Positions 26,096-35,211 of a stretch of 64,000 bases of DNA are shown piece after piece. The first letter of the stretch is position 1. Every line of letters begins with the position of its first letter. Position numbers and translations under genes: made by a program. The DNA comes from Glycomyces sp. TRM65418. Lineage in GTDB: Bacteria; Actinomycetota; Actinomycetes; Mycobacteriales; Micromonosporaceae. The notes below the pieces were generated by a model, which saw nothing but the letters and a program-made list of their open reading frames with translations, was not told the origin of the DNA and ran no database searches. Location: assembly GCF_019710475.1 (NCBI RefSeq), contig NZ_JAJFAX010000006.1, positions 186,001 to 250,000 on the forward strand, written 5' to 3'.

Positions 26096-27046
26096 TTGAT
26101 CCGCCTGCTCGAACCGATGTGGCTGCTGGGCCTCGTCCCCGTCGCCGCGCTCGCCGCGGTGTACGTCTGGGCCCAGTTCGCCCGCAAGCGGATCGCCGTC
26201 AGGTTCGCGAACGCCTCGCTCCTGGCCAAGATCGCCCCGAAGGTCCCCGGCTGGCGCCGCCACCTCCCGGCCGGGCTGCTCGTCCTCGCCCTCGCCGTCC
26301 TCGTCGGCGGCATGACCCGTCCCGCGGTCGACGTCGAGGAACCCCAGGAGCGGGCCACGGTCATCCTCGCCATCGACGTGTCACTGTCCATGATGGCCAG
26401 CGACGTGGACCCGACCCGCATCGACGCGGCCAAGACCGCCGCCGCCGACTTCGTGGACGAACTCCCCGAGCAGTACAACGTCGGCCTCGTCTCCTTCGCC
26501 GGCTACGCCTCCGTCGTCGTGCCCCCCACCAAGAACCGCGCCGAGGTCGCCTCCGCGATCCAGGGCCTCACCCTCGCCGAGGCCACCGCCACCGGTGACG
26601 CCGTCTTCGCCTCCCTCCAGGCGGTCCAGCAGGTCATGCCCGACGCCACCGGTGAACTCGCCCCCGCGCGCATCCTCCTGCTCTCCGACGGCTACCGCAC
26701 CGCCGGGCGCACCGTCGAGGAGGCGGGGGAGGCCGCCGCCGCGGCCGAGATCCCCGTCTCCACCGTCGCCTTCGGCACCGACGAGGGCGTCATCGAACTC
26801 GACCAGGAACTCGTGTCCGTGCCCGTCGACCGCGAGGCCCTCGCCGGGCTCGCCGAGTCCACCGGCGGCGAGTACTACGAGGCCGTCACCGTCGACCAGC
26901 TCCGCGCCGTCTACGAGGACATGGGCTCCTCCCTCGGCTATCGCACCATCGCGCGGGACGTCTCGCAGTGGTTCATCGGCGCCGCGATGATCCTGCTCTT
27001 CACCGCCGCGGGCCTCAGTCTCGCCTGGACCTCCCGCCTCACCTAG
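26096..27046 (+). CDS. membrane-anchored von Willebrand factor A protein
   Basis: 316 residues. Two N-terminal membrane helices (about 8-25 and 58-75) and one C-terminal helix (about 290-310) bracket a VWA domain with an intact MIDAS motif, AIDVSLSMMASDVDPTRID. Start TTG 26096 has AGAAGGAG 7 bases upstream. Third member of the MoxR-DUF58-VWA set; it should be a surface-facing metal-binding partner assembled by MoxR. A weak hairpin (CCGCC...GGCGG, about 27080) follows. Confidence 0.9.
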   Translation: MIRLLEPMWLLGLVPVAALAAVYVWAQFARKRIAVRFANASLLAKIAPKVPGWRRHLPAGLLVLALAVLVGGMTRPAVDVEEPQERATVILAIDVSLSMMASDVDPTRIDAAKTAAADFVDELPEQYNVGLVSFAGYASVVVPPTKNRAEVASAIQGLTLAEATATGDAVFASLQAVQQVMPDATGELAPARILLLSDGYRTAGRTVEEAGEAAAAAEIPVSTVAFGTDEGVIELDQELVSVPVDREALAGLAESTGGEYYEAVTVDQLRAVYEDMGSSLGYRTIARDVSQWFIGAAMILLFTAAGLSLAWTSRLT

Positions 27047-27116
27047 CCCCTCCTCGGCGGGCCCCCGCCGGTCCCCGCCGCCTGAGGCGGGTACCACACG
27101 GTGCGTGAAGGCCCCT

Positions 27117-27145
27117 TCGCCGACGCGGCAGACCGTCAGTACGAT
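27117..27145 (+). promoter_or_regulatory. promoter of the fabG-inhA-ferrochelatase operon
   Basis: -35 TTCGCC (27117-27122), a 17-base spacer and -10 TACGAT (27140-27145), 41 bases before the fabG ATG. The leader contains TTGAGGAG as ribosome binding site. Confidence 0.6.
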
Positions 27146-27174
27146 CGTCGGTGGCTTCGTACAAAGAAACTTGA

Positions 27175-27891
<717 letters not shown>

Positions 27892-27945
27892 CCGCTCGCG
27901 GGGCCGCACCTTCCCACACTACGAATAACGACCACGGAGGAACAG

Positions 27946-28728
27946 ATGACTGGAATCTTGGACGGCAAACGACTGCTCATCACCGGTGTGATCACCGAGC
28001 AGTCCCTCGGCTTCGGCGTGGCCAAGTACGCGCAGGAGCAGGGCGCCGAAGTCGTCCTCACCGGCTTCGGGCGCATGTCCCTGGTCGAGCGCATCGCCAA
28101 CAAGCTCCCCAAGCCCGCCCCGGTCATCGAGCTCGACGCCACCGACCCCGAGCAGCTCGACGGCCTCGCCGACAAGGTCCGCGAGCACGTCGACGGCCTC
28201 GACGGCGTCCTGCACGCCATCGCCTTCGCCCCGCCCTCGGCGCTCGGCGGGAACTTCCTGAACACCCCCTGGGAGGACGTCGCCACCGCACTCCAGGTCT
28301 CGACCTTCTCCTACAAGTCCCTGGCCATGGCCTGCCTGCCGCTGATGGGGAACGGGGGCTCCGTCGTCGGCCTCACCTTCGACGCGAGCCAGGCCTGGCC
28401 CGTCTACGACTGGATGGGCGTGGCCAAGGCCGGCCTCGAGTCCGCCAACCGCTACCTCGCCCGCGACCTGGGCCCCAAGGGCATCCGCGTCAACCTCGTG
28501 TCCGCCGGCCCGCAGCGCACCATGGCCGCCAAGTCCATCCCCGGCTTCGAGGCCTTCGAGGAGGCCTGGACCAAGCGCGCCCCGCTCGGCTGGTCCCTCA
28601 CGGACTCCGAGCCCGTCGCCAAGGCCTGCGCCGCGCTCCTGTCCGACCTGTTCCCGGCCACCAGCGGCGAGATCCTGCACGTCGACGGCGGCTTCCACGC
28701 CGTCGGTGTAGAGCGCACGAACTCGTAG
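27946..28728 (+). CDS. inhA: enoyl-ACP reductase, InhA/FabI type
   Basis: NADH-dependent enoyl-ACP reductase, last step of FAS-II elongation. 260 residues. The N-terminus MTGILDGKRLLITGVITEQSLGFG is diagnostic of the InhA group. The catalytic Tyr-x6-Lys appears as YDWMGVAK, and AFAPPSALGGNF and SAGPQRTMAAKSIPGF match the substrate loop region. GGAGG precedes the ATG, 54 bases after fabG. Presence of InhA does not by itself imply mycolic acids. Confidence 0.93.
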   Translation: MTGILDGKRLLITGVITEQSLGFGVAKYAQEQGAEVVLTGFGRMSLVERIANKLPKPAPVIELDATDPEQLDGLADKVREHVDGLDGVLHAIAFAPPSALGGNFLNTPWEDVATALQVSTFSYKSLAMACLPLMGNGGSVVGLTFDASQAWPVYDWMGVAKAGLESANRYLARDLGPKGIRVNLVSAGPQRTMAAKSIPGFEAFEEAWTKRAPLGWSLTDSEPVAKACAALLSDLFPATSGEILHVDGGFHAVGVERTNS

Positions 28729-28738
28729 CGGAGCCGCC

Positions 28739-29815
28739 ATGTCCGTCAACGGATCAGCCATGAACGACCAAGCCGGCAAGGGCTACGACGCGGTCCTGCT
28801 CGTCTCCTTCGGCGGCCCCGAAGGCCCCGGCGACGTCCTGCCGTTCCTGCGCAACGTCACCCGCGGCCGCGGCATCCCCGACGAACGGCTCGCCGAAGTC
28901 GCCGAGCACTACTACCACTTCGGCGGGATCTCGCCGATCAACCAGTGGTGCCGCGAGGTCATCGAGGCCCTGCGCCACGAATTCCGCACGCACGACATCG
29001 ACCTGCCGATCTACTGGGGCAACCGCAACTGGCCGCCCATGCTCGTCGACGCGGTCACCCAGATGACCGGCGACGGCGTCAAACGCGCCCTCGCCCTGTG
29101 CACCAGCGCCTACGGCTCGTACTCCTCGTGCCGCCAGTACGTCGAGGACATCAACGCCGCCCGCGCCGCCGTCGGCGAGTCCGCGCCCGTGATCGACAAG
29201 ATCCGGCACTTCTTCGACCACCCGGGCTTCATCGGCGGCTTCGCCGACCAGCTCCGCGCGAGCCTCGACCAGATCGAGGACCGCTCGAACACCCGCGTGG
29301 TCTTCACCGCCCACTCCATCCCCACCGTCGCGGAGGAGTGCTCGGGCCCCGAAGGCGCCCGCTACGCCGACCAGGTCGCCGAAGCCGCCGCGCTCGTCGC
29401 CGAGCACGCCGACTGGAACGGGCCCTTCGACGTCGTCTGGCAGTCCCGCTCGGGCCCGCCGTCGATGCCGTGGCTCGAACCCGATGTCAACGACCACCTC
29501 AAGACGCTCGCCGCCGAAGGCGTCGACACCGTCGTGGTCAGTCCCGTCGGATTCCTCTCCGACCACATCGAAGTGCTGTGGGACCTCGACAACGAGGCCA
29601 AGGACACCGCCGCCGAACTCGGCCTGCGCTACCTGCGGGCCGGCACGCCCCGGGTCGACGCCCACCTCGTCGGCATGTTCCGCGAGCTCGTCGCCGAACG
29701 CGTCCAGGGCGCACCGCTGCGACGCCTCGGCAGACTCCCGGTCTGGGACCCCACGGTCGAGGGCTGCTGCCCCGCCCGCAGGCCCCCCGCGCCCGAGAAG
29801 CACCGAGGCCGCTGA
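28739..29815 (+). CDS. cpfC: ferrochelatase (coproporphyrin type expected)
   Basis: Inserts ferrous iron into the porphyrin. 358 residues. Family motifs: VLLVSFGGPEGP, YWGNRNWPP, TSAYGSYSSCRQY, the active-site His in TAHSIPTVAEE and VVVSPVGFLSDHIEVLWDLD with the catalytic Glu. Actinobacteria use the coproporphyrin-dependent heme pathway, hence the symbol (older name hemH). The cysteine in SSCRQY and the C-terminal CC pair (VEGCCPARR) could ligate the [2Fe-2S] cluster known in actinobacterial enzymes; this is inference. An alternative start is the internal Met at residue 8. Confidence 0.92.
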   Translation: MSVNGSAMNDQAGKGYDAVLLVSFGGPEGPGDVLPFLRNVTRGRGIPDERLAEVAEHYYHFGGISPINQWCREVIEALRHEFRTHDIDLPIYWGNRNWPPMLVDAVTQMTGDGVKRALALCTSAYGSYSSCRQYVEDINAARAAVGESAPVIDKIRHFFDHPGFIGGFADQLRASLDQIEDRSNTRVVFTAHSIPTVAEECSGPEGARYADQVAEAAALVAEHADWNGPFDVVWQSRSGPPSMPWLEPDVNDHLKTLAAEGVDTVVVSPVGFLSDHIEVLWDLDNEAKDTAAELGLRYLRAGTPRVDAHLVGMFRELVAERVQGAPLRRLGRLPVWDPTVEGCCPARRPPAPEKHRGR

Positions 29816-29820
29816 ACGAC

Positions 29821-29862
29821 GCCGGGCCCCCGCTCCCGCAGACCCGGGAGCGCGGGCCCGGC
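29821..29862 (+). terminator. terminator after the ferrochelatase gene
   Basis: Two stacked stems: 29821-29829 with 29854-29862 (GCCGGGCCC/GGGCCCGGC) and 29831-29838 with 29845-29852 (CGCTCCCG/CGGGAGCG), separated by one C-C mismatch, six-base loop. Very stable; ends the fabG operon. Confidence 0.85.
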
Positions 29863-29905
29863 ACCGTCATCACCGCCAGGCCCCCGCACGTGACATGCTT
29901 ACGGT

Positions 29906-30352
29906 GTGGACTCCGTTTTCTACTGGATCATCGCCGCGGTGATCCTCGGCGCGATCGAACTCTTCACCGGCACCCTGGTCCTCGCCATGGTCGGTGTCGG
30001 AGCCGTGCTCGCCGGCGTCGGGGCCGCCCTGGGCGCGCCCTTCTGGCTCCAGGTGGTCCTCTTCGGCACCGGCTCCGTGGCCTCCCTCTTCGGACTGCGC
30101 CCCTTCCTCAAACAGGCCCTCGAGAGCGACCAGGGCGGCACCAGGGCCGTGAGCTCCTTCGGCACGCGCGCCATCGAAGGCGCCGAAGCCCGCGTCGTCG
30201 AGAAGGTCGACCTCACCGGCGGCCTCGTCGAGATCGCCGGCGACAACTGGACCGCCTACCCCCTCGAGCCCGATCAGGTGCTGGAACCCGGCGACAACGT
30301 GACAGTGGTAGAAATCAAGGGAGCCACCGTCATCGTCTGGAAGCAGACATAG
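29906..30352 (+). CDS. NfeD-like membrane protein
   Basis: 148 residues: two or three hydrophobic N-terminal segments (about 5-60) and a C-terminal OB-fold typical of NfeD (GARVVEKVDLTGG...VLEPGDNVTVVEIKGATVIV). Short NfeD proteins partner with SPFH/stomatin proteins, encoded next. GTG 29906 is preceded by CATGCT with a 6-base gap, the leaderless pattern seen elsewhere in the window. Confidence 0.9.
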   Translation: MDSVFYWIIAAVILGAIELFTGTLVLAMVGVGAVLAGVGAALGAPFWLQVVLFGTGSVASLFGLRPFLKQALESDQGGTRAVSSFGTRAIEGAEARVVEKVDLTGGLVEIAGDNWTAYPLEPDQVLEPGDNVTVVEIKGATVIVWKQT

Positions 30353-30406
30353 ACCGAACCGTGCAACGCCCGCCGATCCGCCAGACCACTGGAGGCTGAG
30401 AACACC

Positions 30407-31441
30407 ATGGACCCCGTTGGCATACTGCTGCTGATCGTCGCGATCTTCTTCATCGTCGTGCTCTTCCGCTCGATCAAGATCGTGCCCCAGCAGTGGAACT
30501 ACATCATCGAGCGACTCGGCAAATACCGCCGCACGCTCGAACCCGGGCCCCGGCTCCTGGTGCCCTTCGTCGACACCGTCCGCGCCAAAGTGGACCTCCG
30601 CGAGCGCGTCGTGAACTTCCCGCCCCAGCCGGTCATCACCGCCGACAACCTCGGCGTCCAGATCGACACCGTGCTGTACTACATCATCACGCAGCCCACC
30701 GACGCGGTCTACCGGATCGACGACTACCTCGCCGGCGTCGAGCAGCTGACGACCACCACGCTCCGCAACGTGGTCGGCTCCATGGACCTGGAGCGGACCC
30801 TCACCAGCCGCGAGGAGATCAACGCCCGCCTCGCCGCCGAGCTCGACAAGGCCACCGACAAGTGGGGCCTCAAGGTCACCCGCGTCGAACTCCGCTCGAT
30901 CGAGCCGCCGCTGAGCATCCGCGACGCCATGGAGAAGCAGATGCGCGCCGAGCGCGACCGGCGCGCCGTGATCCTCAACGCCGAGGGCAACAAGCGCTCG
31001 GCGATCCTCAACGCCGAAGGCGAGCAGCAGGCCAAGGTCCTGCGCGCCAAGGGCGATCGCGACGCCGAAGTGCTCCGCGCCGACGGCCAGGCCAAGGCCA
31101 TCCAGACGGTGTTCGCCGCCATCCACAAGGCCAAGCCCACCGACCGGCTGCTGGCCTACCAGTACCTCCAGACGCTGCCGGAGATCGCCGCGGGCGACGC
31201 GAACAAGATGTGGGTCATCCCCGCCGAGCTCACCCGCGCCCTCGGCAGCTTCGGCAACGCCTTCGGCGGCAACGTCGACAGCTCTTCCGACGACGACGAG
31301 GACGTGGAGGTCGACAACAGCGCCCTCGAACTCGACGACGAGGTCGCCGCGGCCCTCGAGGCCGCCCAGCAGGCCGCCCGCGAGGTCAAGGACATCGGCG
31401 AAGGCAGGGCACCCGACCAGCTGCCGCCCGCGCCGGCGTAG
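30407..31441 (+). CDS. SPFH/stomatin-like membrane protein (QmcA type)
   Basis: 344 residues. One N-terminal membrane helix (about 4-22), then the SPFH/band-7 domain (IVPQQWNYIIERLGKYRRTLEPGPRLLVPFVD and VQIDTVLYYIITQPTDAVYRIDDY), a long Ala/Arg/Glu coiled-coil (about 175-240) and an acidic tail. Members oligomerise at membrane microdomains together with NfeD. GGAGG lies upstream of ATG 30407. Pairing with nfeD is the standard arrangement. Confidence 0.93.
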   Translation: MDPVGILLLIVAIFFIVVLFRSIKIVPQQWNYIIERLGKYRRTLEPGPRLLVPFVDTVRAKVDLRERVVNFPPQPVITADNLGVQIDTVLYYIITQPTDAVYRIDDYLAGVEQLTTTTLRNVVGSMDLERTLTSREEINARLAAELDKATDKWGLKVTRVELRSIEPPLSIRDAMEKQMRAERDRRAVILNAEGNKRSAILNAEGEQQAKVLRAKGDRDAEVLRADGQAKAIQTVFAAIHKAKPTDRLLAYQYLQTLPEIAAGDANKMWVIPAELTRALGSFGNAFGGNVDSSSDDDEDVEVDNSALELDDEVAAALEAAQQAAREVKDIGEGRAPDQLPPAPA

Positions 31442-31452
31442 GACGCGACGTG

Positions 31453-31487
31453 ACGGCCGGGACCGCCCGACGGGCGGACCCGGCCGT
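31453..31487 (+). terminator. terminator after the nfeD-SPFH pair
   Basis: Outer arms 31453-31461 and 31479-31487 (ACGGCCGGG/CCCGGCCGT) and an inner CCGCCCG/CGGGCGG stem, followed by TTTC. Confidence 0.8.
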
Positions 31488-31515
31488 TTCGCCGTGCATG
31501 GGGGAGAATCATCGG

Positions 31516-32319
31516 GTGCCGATCCCGATCGAAGACCCCGAGGACGACCGCCTCAGCGACTACCGGGCCCTCACCGACCTCGCCCTGCGCACCCGCTTCG
31601 AGCAGCCGCACGGCCTGTTCATCGCCGAAGGCCACCAGGTCATCGACCGGGCGCTGCGGGCCGGGTACCGGATGCGGTCGATGCTCATCGACGCCAAGCG
31701 GGCCGACCAGCTCGCCGGCCTCGCCGAGGACGCGCCCTGCTACACGGCGGGCCCCGACGTCCTCGAATCCGTGACCGGCTTCCACGTCCACCGCGGCGCG
31801 CTGGCCTCGTTCCACCGCAAGCCGCTCCCCGAACCCGCCGAGATCCTGTCCACGGTGCGACGCCTCGTGGTCTTGGAAGGCATCAACAACCACACCAACA
31901 TCGGGGCGATCTTCCGCGTGGCGGCGGGCCTCGGCTTCGACGGCGTCCTCCTCGCCCCCGGCTGCGCCGACCCGCTCTACCGCCGCAGCGTGCGCGTGAG
32001 CATGGGGGAGGTGTTCGCGGTGCCGTACACCTACCTCGAACCGTGGCCGGCCGGTCTGGCGCAGATCCGCGACGCCGGATTCACCCTGCACGGGCTGAGC
32101 CCCTCGCGCGGTGCGATCGACATCGGCGCGGTCAGCGAAGCCGAACGCGAACGGCCCGCCCTCATGTTCGGCGCCGAAGGGCCGGGCCTGACGGCAGCGG
32201 CCCTGGAGGCGTGCGACCGCACGGTCGTCATCCCGATGCACGCCGACGTGGACTCCCTGAACGTGGCCGCCGCGACGGCGGTCGCCTGCTGGGAGCTGTC
32301 CCAGCCCCGTCCCCGCTAG
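31516..32319 (+). CDS. TrmH-family (SpoU) RNA 2-prime-O-methyltransferase
   Basis: 267 residues from GTG 31516. An N-terminal substrate-binding region (about 1-100, FIAEGHQVIDRALRAG) precedes a SPOUT domain with the three knot motifs: EGINNHTNIGAIFRVAAGLGF, MFGAEGPGL and IPMHADVDSLNVAAATAVACW. These methylate a ribose 2-prime oxygen in rRNA or tRNA; the exact target is unknown. GAGAAT ends 6 bases before the GTG, consistent with leaderless expression; an in-frame ATG at 31498 is the alternative. Its stop overlaps the convergent gene stop by 4 bases. Confidence 0.9.
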   Translation: MPIPIEDPEDDRLSDYRALTDLALRTRFEQPHGLFIAEGHQVIDRALRAGYRMRSMLIDAKRADQLAGLAEDAPCYTAGPDVLESVTGFHVHRGALASFHRKPLPEPAEILSTVRRLVVLEGINNHTNIGAIFRVAAGLGFDGVLLAPGCADPLYRRSVRVSMGEVFAVPYTYLEPWPAGLAQIRDAGFTLHGLSPSRGAIDIGAVSEAERERPALMFGAEGPGLTAAALEACDRTVVIPMHADVDSLNVAAATAVACWELSQPRPR

Positions 32320-33413
32320 AGGGTCACCGTGGCGAACTCGGACTCGCAGGGCGGCCCCCACGTGTAGGAGAACCGCTTCGCGTCGAGCTCCAGGTGCGCG
32401 GCGAACGCCGTGTGCGTCCGCAGCTCGACCGGATCGGTCTCGACGGGGTGCCTGCAGAGTCCGAGCGGCCCGCCCTCGTGGTCCCGCATGGCCGCGTACA
32501 GCCGCCCCGAGGACACCGGGGACTCCTGGGCGAGCAGCGACTCCATCCGGTCGCAGCGGTGATAGGTGGAGACGCGCCCCGTCTCCAGCCAGCTCTGGTA
32601 CACGCCCAGGGCGTCCGGGTCCCGGAAGTGGTTGGCGTGCACCAGCGGCGAGTCCCCGTGCTGGTAGATGACCCGGGATCCGGCAGGGGAGGTCTCGACG
32701 GTCGCCACCCCCGAGGCGGCGCTCCCGACGAAGAAGTTGGCGGAGCAGGCGGGCCGAGGGGCCACCGCGTGGCCGACGGCCTCGGCGAAGCTCGCCGACT
32801 GCAGGATCCGCCGTGTCCGCAGGTGGAACGGCACCGAGTCGATCCGCCAGTCGTCGGCCGAAGCGCCGAGCCCGTTGACGCACAGGCCGATCCCGGCGGA
32901 GTTGAGCCCGATCTTGGCCCCGGCGACGCCGGCCTCCGTGAACCCGACGACCGTGGTCTCCCCGTGCCGCCACTGCAGCAGGGCGCCTTCGACGCCGGTG
33001 AACCAGTCCCAGTTCTGCCCGATCTGGGCGCCCCCGGAGGCGAACACCCCGTCGGACCCGCCGAAGGACGTGCACTCGGACCGGACGCCCTCGGCCGTGG
33101 GCCGCCCGAACTCGCTCCAGGCGCTGTAGAGCAGCTCGTACCGGGCGTTGAGCAGCGCGATGTCGAGCAGATGCTGCCCGGACCCGTCCGCGATGCCGTC
33201 CATGGTCGCCCGGTAGGCGGCGTCCTCTCGCGTGAACAGGCCCAGGAAGCGCTGCGACCGCTCCGCGAGCTCGTCCTCGGGGATGCCCGACGTGAGCATC
33301 CTGGAGCGGTAGACCTCGACGTTGGTCGCGATCGCCTCCCGCAGCTGCTCGCCGTGCTGGAGGCCCTGCCGGTACGGGCTGCCCTGGAGGTGCAGAAGGG
33401 GGAGTTCGCTCAT
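32316..33413 (-). CDS. C45-family acyltransferase/peptidase-like hydrolase
   Basis: 365 residues. The sequence resembles acyl-CoA:6-aminopenicillanate acyltransferase (peptidase family C45), an N-terminal-nucleophile fold. The presumed autoprocessing/nucleophilic cysteine is in SECTSFGG, followed by GQNWDWF and GLNSAGIGLCVNGL, conserved landmarks. Members hydrolyse or transfer amide-linked acyl groups; the substrate is unknown. Start 33413 is chosen because CACAAT ends 7 bases upstream; ATG 33422 is an alternative. No signal peptide. Confidence 0.8.
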   Translation of the reverse strand: MSELPLLHLQGSPYRQGLQHGEQLREAIATNVEVYRSRMLTSGIPEDELAERSQRFLGLFTREDAAYRATMDGIADGSGQHLLDIALLNARYELLYSAWSEFGRPTAEGVRSECTSFGGSDGVFASGGAQIGQNWDWFTGVEGALLQWRHGETTVVGFTEAGVAGAKIGLNSAGIGLCVNGLGASADDWRIDSVPFHLRTRRILQSASFAEAVGHAVAPRPACSANFFVGSAASGVATVETSPAGSRVIYQHGDSPLVHANHFRDPDALGVYQSWLETGRVSTYHRCDRMESLLAQESPVSSGRLYAAMRDHEGGPLGLCRHPVETDPVELRTHTAFAAHLELDAKRFSYTWGPPCESEFATVTL

Positions 33414-33459
33414 GTGCGTCATTGTGACAGAGGCGATATCACGACGCCACCGACAATCG

Positions 33460-34473
33460 TCAGCGACCCATGAGGGCCTGCTCCACCTGCGAGTAGTGAA
33501 TGGTCCACCACTTCACCAGCCCCGTCTGCCCGGGCAGCAGGTGATCGCACGCGGAGTTGTGCCGCACGTAATGCCACTCGATGACCCAGTTGTCGGTGAG
33601 GCGATCCCACCACAGCTGATGGGTGGCGAGCCCGATCTCCGGCTCGCCCACATCGAACACCGACCGGTAGCCCCCGGCGAACGCCCGGATCCGCTCGCAG
33701 TCCAACCCGCGCTCGTCGCCGTACGTGAAATAGAACACGGCCGCCCGTGCCATCTCGCGCGCGTACGAGGAGACGACCAGCCGGTCCCAGTCGAGGATCG
33801 CGGAGATCCGATCGTCGGGCCCGTGCAGGACGTTGTGCGGATGCAGGTCCCCGTGGGTGTAGCCCGTGTACTGCGGCGCCAGATCAGGCGGCCGGCGGTC
33901 GCCGAGCCGGACGAGCAGCCCGCGCTTCAACCGCAGCGTCTGCTCGGCGGTGGCCTCGAACCCGGTCTTGTCGCCGCGGCCGGCGGCGACCAGCTCGAGC
34001 AGCCGGTCGACCTTCTGCAGAGCGGCCTCAGTGGTGGGAGGATTCTCCGGCTTGGGAGCCCGATCGGCCGGAATGGCCGTGTGCAGCGTCCGGTGGAGCC
34101 GCCCGATGACCGAGCCCAGGTCGCGGCAGGCGTCGCGGGACATCGAGAGGCCGGAGCGGTGCCGTCCGCCGACCCACGGGAAGACGCCGAACTCCTCGCC
34201 TTCCAGAAAGATGGTGGTCCGGCCGTCGCGGCTGAGCACCGGCAGGACCACCGGAACCCCGGAGGCACCGAGCGTCTGGAGCACGTGGAACTGGAACTGC
34301 AGCTCGGGTCCGGTCACGTCCCGGAAGAGTTTCAGCAGGTACGACCCGGAGGAGGTATCCACTCGCCACGACCGGTTCATCAGCCCGGTCTGGACCCGCT
34401 GCATCTGGTAGACCTGCCCCAGATCCCAATGCGCCAGCGCCGCGTCAGGGAGTCGAGGCGCGGTCACGGTCAT
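33460..34473 (-). CDS. aminoglycoside-phosphotransferase-fold kinase
   Basis: 337 residues. APH/choline-kinase fold: YLLKLFRD with the ATP-binding Lys, the catalytic loop YTHGDLHPHNVL (Asp acting as base, Asn for metal) and the DFG-like ILDWDR. The family includes antibiotic, homoserine and choline kinases and many unknown kinases; the Trp-rich C-terminus does not identify the substrate. The promoter is TACGCT (34480-34485), 6 bases before the ATG, a clear leaderless arrangement. Confidence 0.85.
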   Translation of the reverse strand: MTVTAPRLPDAALAHWDLGQVYQMQRVQTGLMNRSWRVDTSSGSYLLKLFRDVTGPELQFQFHVLQTLGASGVPVVLPVLSRDGRTTIFLEGEEFGVFPWVGGRHRSGLSMSRDACRDLGSVIGRLHRTLHTAIPADRAPKPENPPTTEAALQKVDRLLELVAAGRGDKTGFEATAEQTLRLKRGLLVRLGDRRPPDLAPQYTGYTHGDLHPHNVLHGPDDRISAILDWDRLVVSSYAREMARAAVFYFTYGDERGLDCERIRAFAGGYRSVFDVGEPEIGLATHQLWWDRLTDNWVIEWHYVRHNSACDHLLPGQTGLVKWWTIHYSQVEQALMGR

Positions 34474-34628
34474 GCTTCAAGCGTAGCGGCCCCCGGCCCG
34501 CCCACCGGACCGCGAACCCCCCTGCGCGCGCCCGCGCCACATCGTGTAAAGTTTCATCTCGCGTCCAGGGGAACACAAAAGGCCCCACTGGCAGGCAAAA
34601 CAAACTACATATACACTTCTGTGTGCAC

Positions 34629-34713
34629 GCGCGAGTGGCGGAATGGCAGACGCGCTAGCTTGAGGTGCTAGTGTCCTATTATGGACGTGGGGGTTCAAGT
34701 CCCCCCTCGCGCA
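34629..34713 (+). tRNA. tRNA-Leu (anticodon GAG)
   Basis: 85 nt, cloverleaf complete: acceptor GCGCGAG/CTCGCGC with discriminator A, anticodon stem CTAGC/GCTAG with loop TTGAGGT (anticodon GAG), a long class II variable arm, and T-arm GGGGG TTCAAGT CCCCC. CCA is not encoded. The 3-prime part from the anticodon loop onward is repeated at 45715-45772, showing that this gene is the attachment site of an island whose left end restored the tRNA. Confidence 0.96.
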
Positions 34714-34717
34714 CAGA
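34660..34717 (+). repeat. attL of the tRNA-Leu island
   Basis: 58 bases from the anticodon loop to 4 bases past the tRNA end recur at 45715-45772 with two differences, both in the variable arm. Together with the adjacent integrase this defines the left junction of an 11-kb integrated element. Confidence 0.92.
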
Positions 34718-34718
34718 C

Positions 34719-34742
34719 AAAGGCCCTGGTAACAGGGCCTTT
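34719..34742 (+). terminator. terminator of tRNA-Leu
   Basis: AAAGGCCCTG (34719-34728) and CAGGGCCTTT (34733-34742) around GTAA, followed by further T residues. Classic intrinsic terminator 6 bases after the tRNA. Confidence 0.88.
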
Positions 34743-34920
34743 TGTGTATCCTCAGGGGACGATCTCGGTCCACTGTGATCAGCGTGCTTTCGCCCGAAAA
34801 GAGCCGATTTCAGAGCCAGTACTGACGGCTTACAGCGGCCGGGACATCGGTCATCGGCGGTCATTGCAGGTCTGAGCAGGTCATCCTTGGTCTTCAAAGA
34901 GGACGCTAGCCGCATCGGCC

Positions 34921-34956
34921 CAAGAGCCAAATCAAGAGCCAACGCCAGAGCCAAGA
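34921..34956 (+). repeat. AGAGCCAA direct repeats, putative integrase arm sites
   Basis: The word AGAGCCAA occurs three times in 36 bases between the tRNA and the integrase gene. Related AGCCAA/AGCCAT clusters occur near attR (45572-45607), just right of it (about 45850-45873) and at 60913-60948. Arm-type binding sites for tyrosine integrases have this look. No gene is seen in 34743-35211. Confidence 0.5.
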
Positions 34957-35211
34957 GGGTTCGATCGAACTTGCGGCTTTCGACCGCGAGTTCACTGCAG
35001 TGCAACGATTTTGACGCAGAATAGTCTGGTGTGTACAACCTGTGTCATCGGTGATCCTGAATGGGCAGAGGTGAACGGCACCTGTTGCTGGGCAAGGTTT
35101 CTCGTGCCACGGTGTTCGTTTCGCAGGAGATCGCTTCAAGCTAGGGTGTCTTCACTCGCTCTCGAATGGGAGCAATCCGGTCAAACGGCCGTTTCGCAGC
35201 GTTCGACGCAG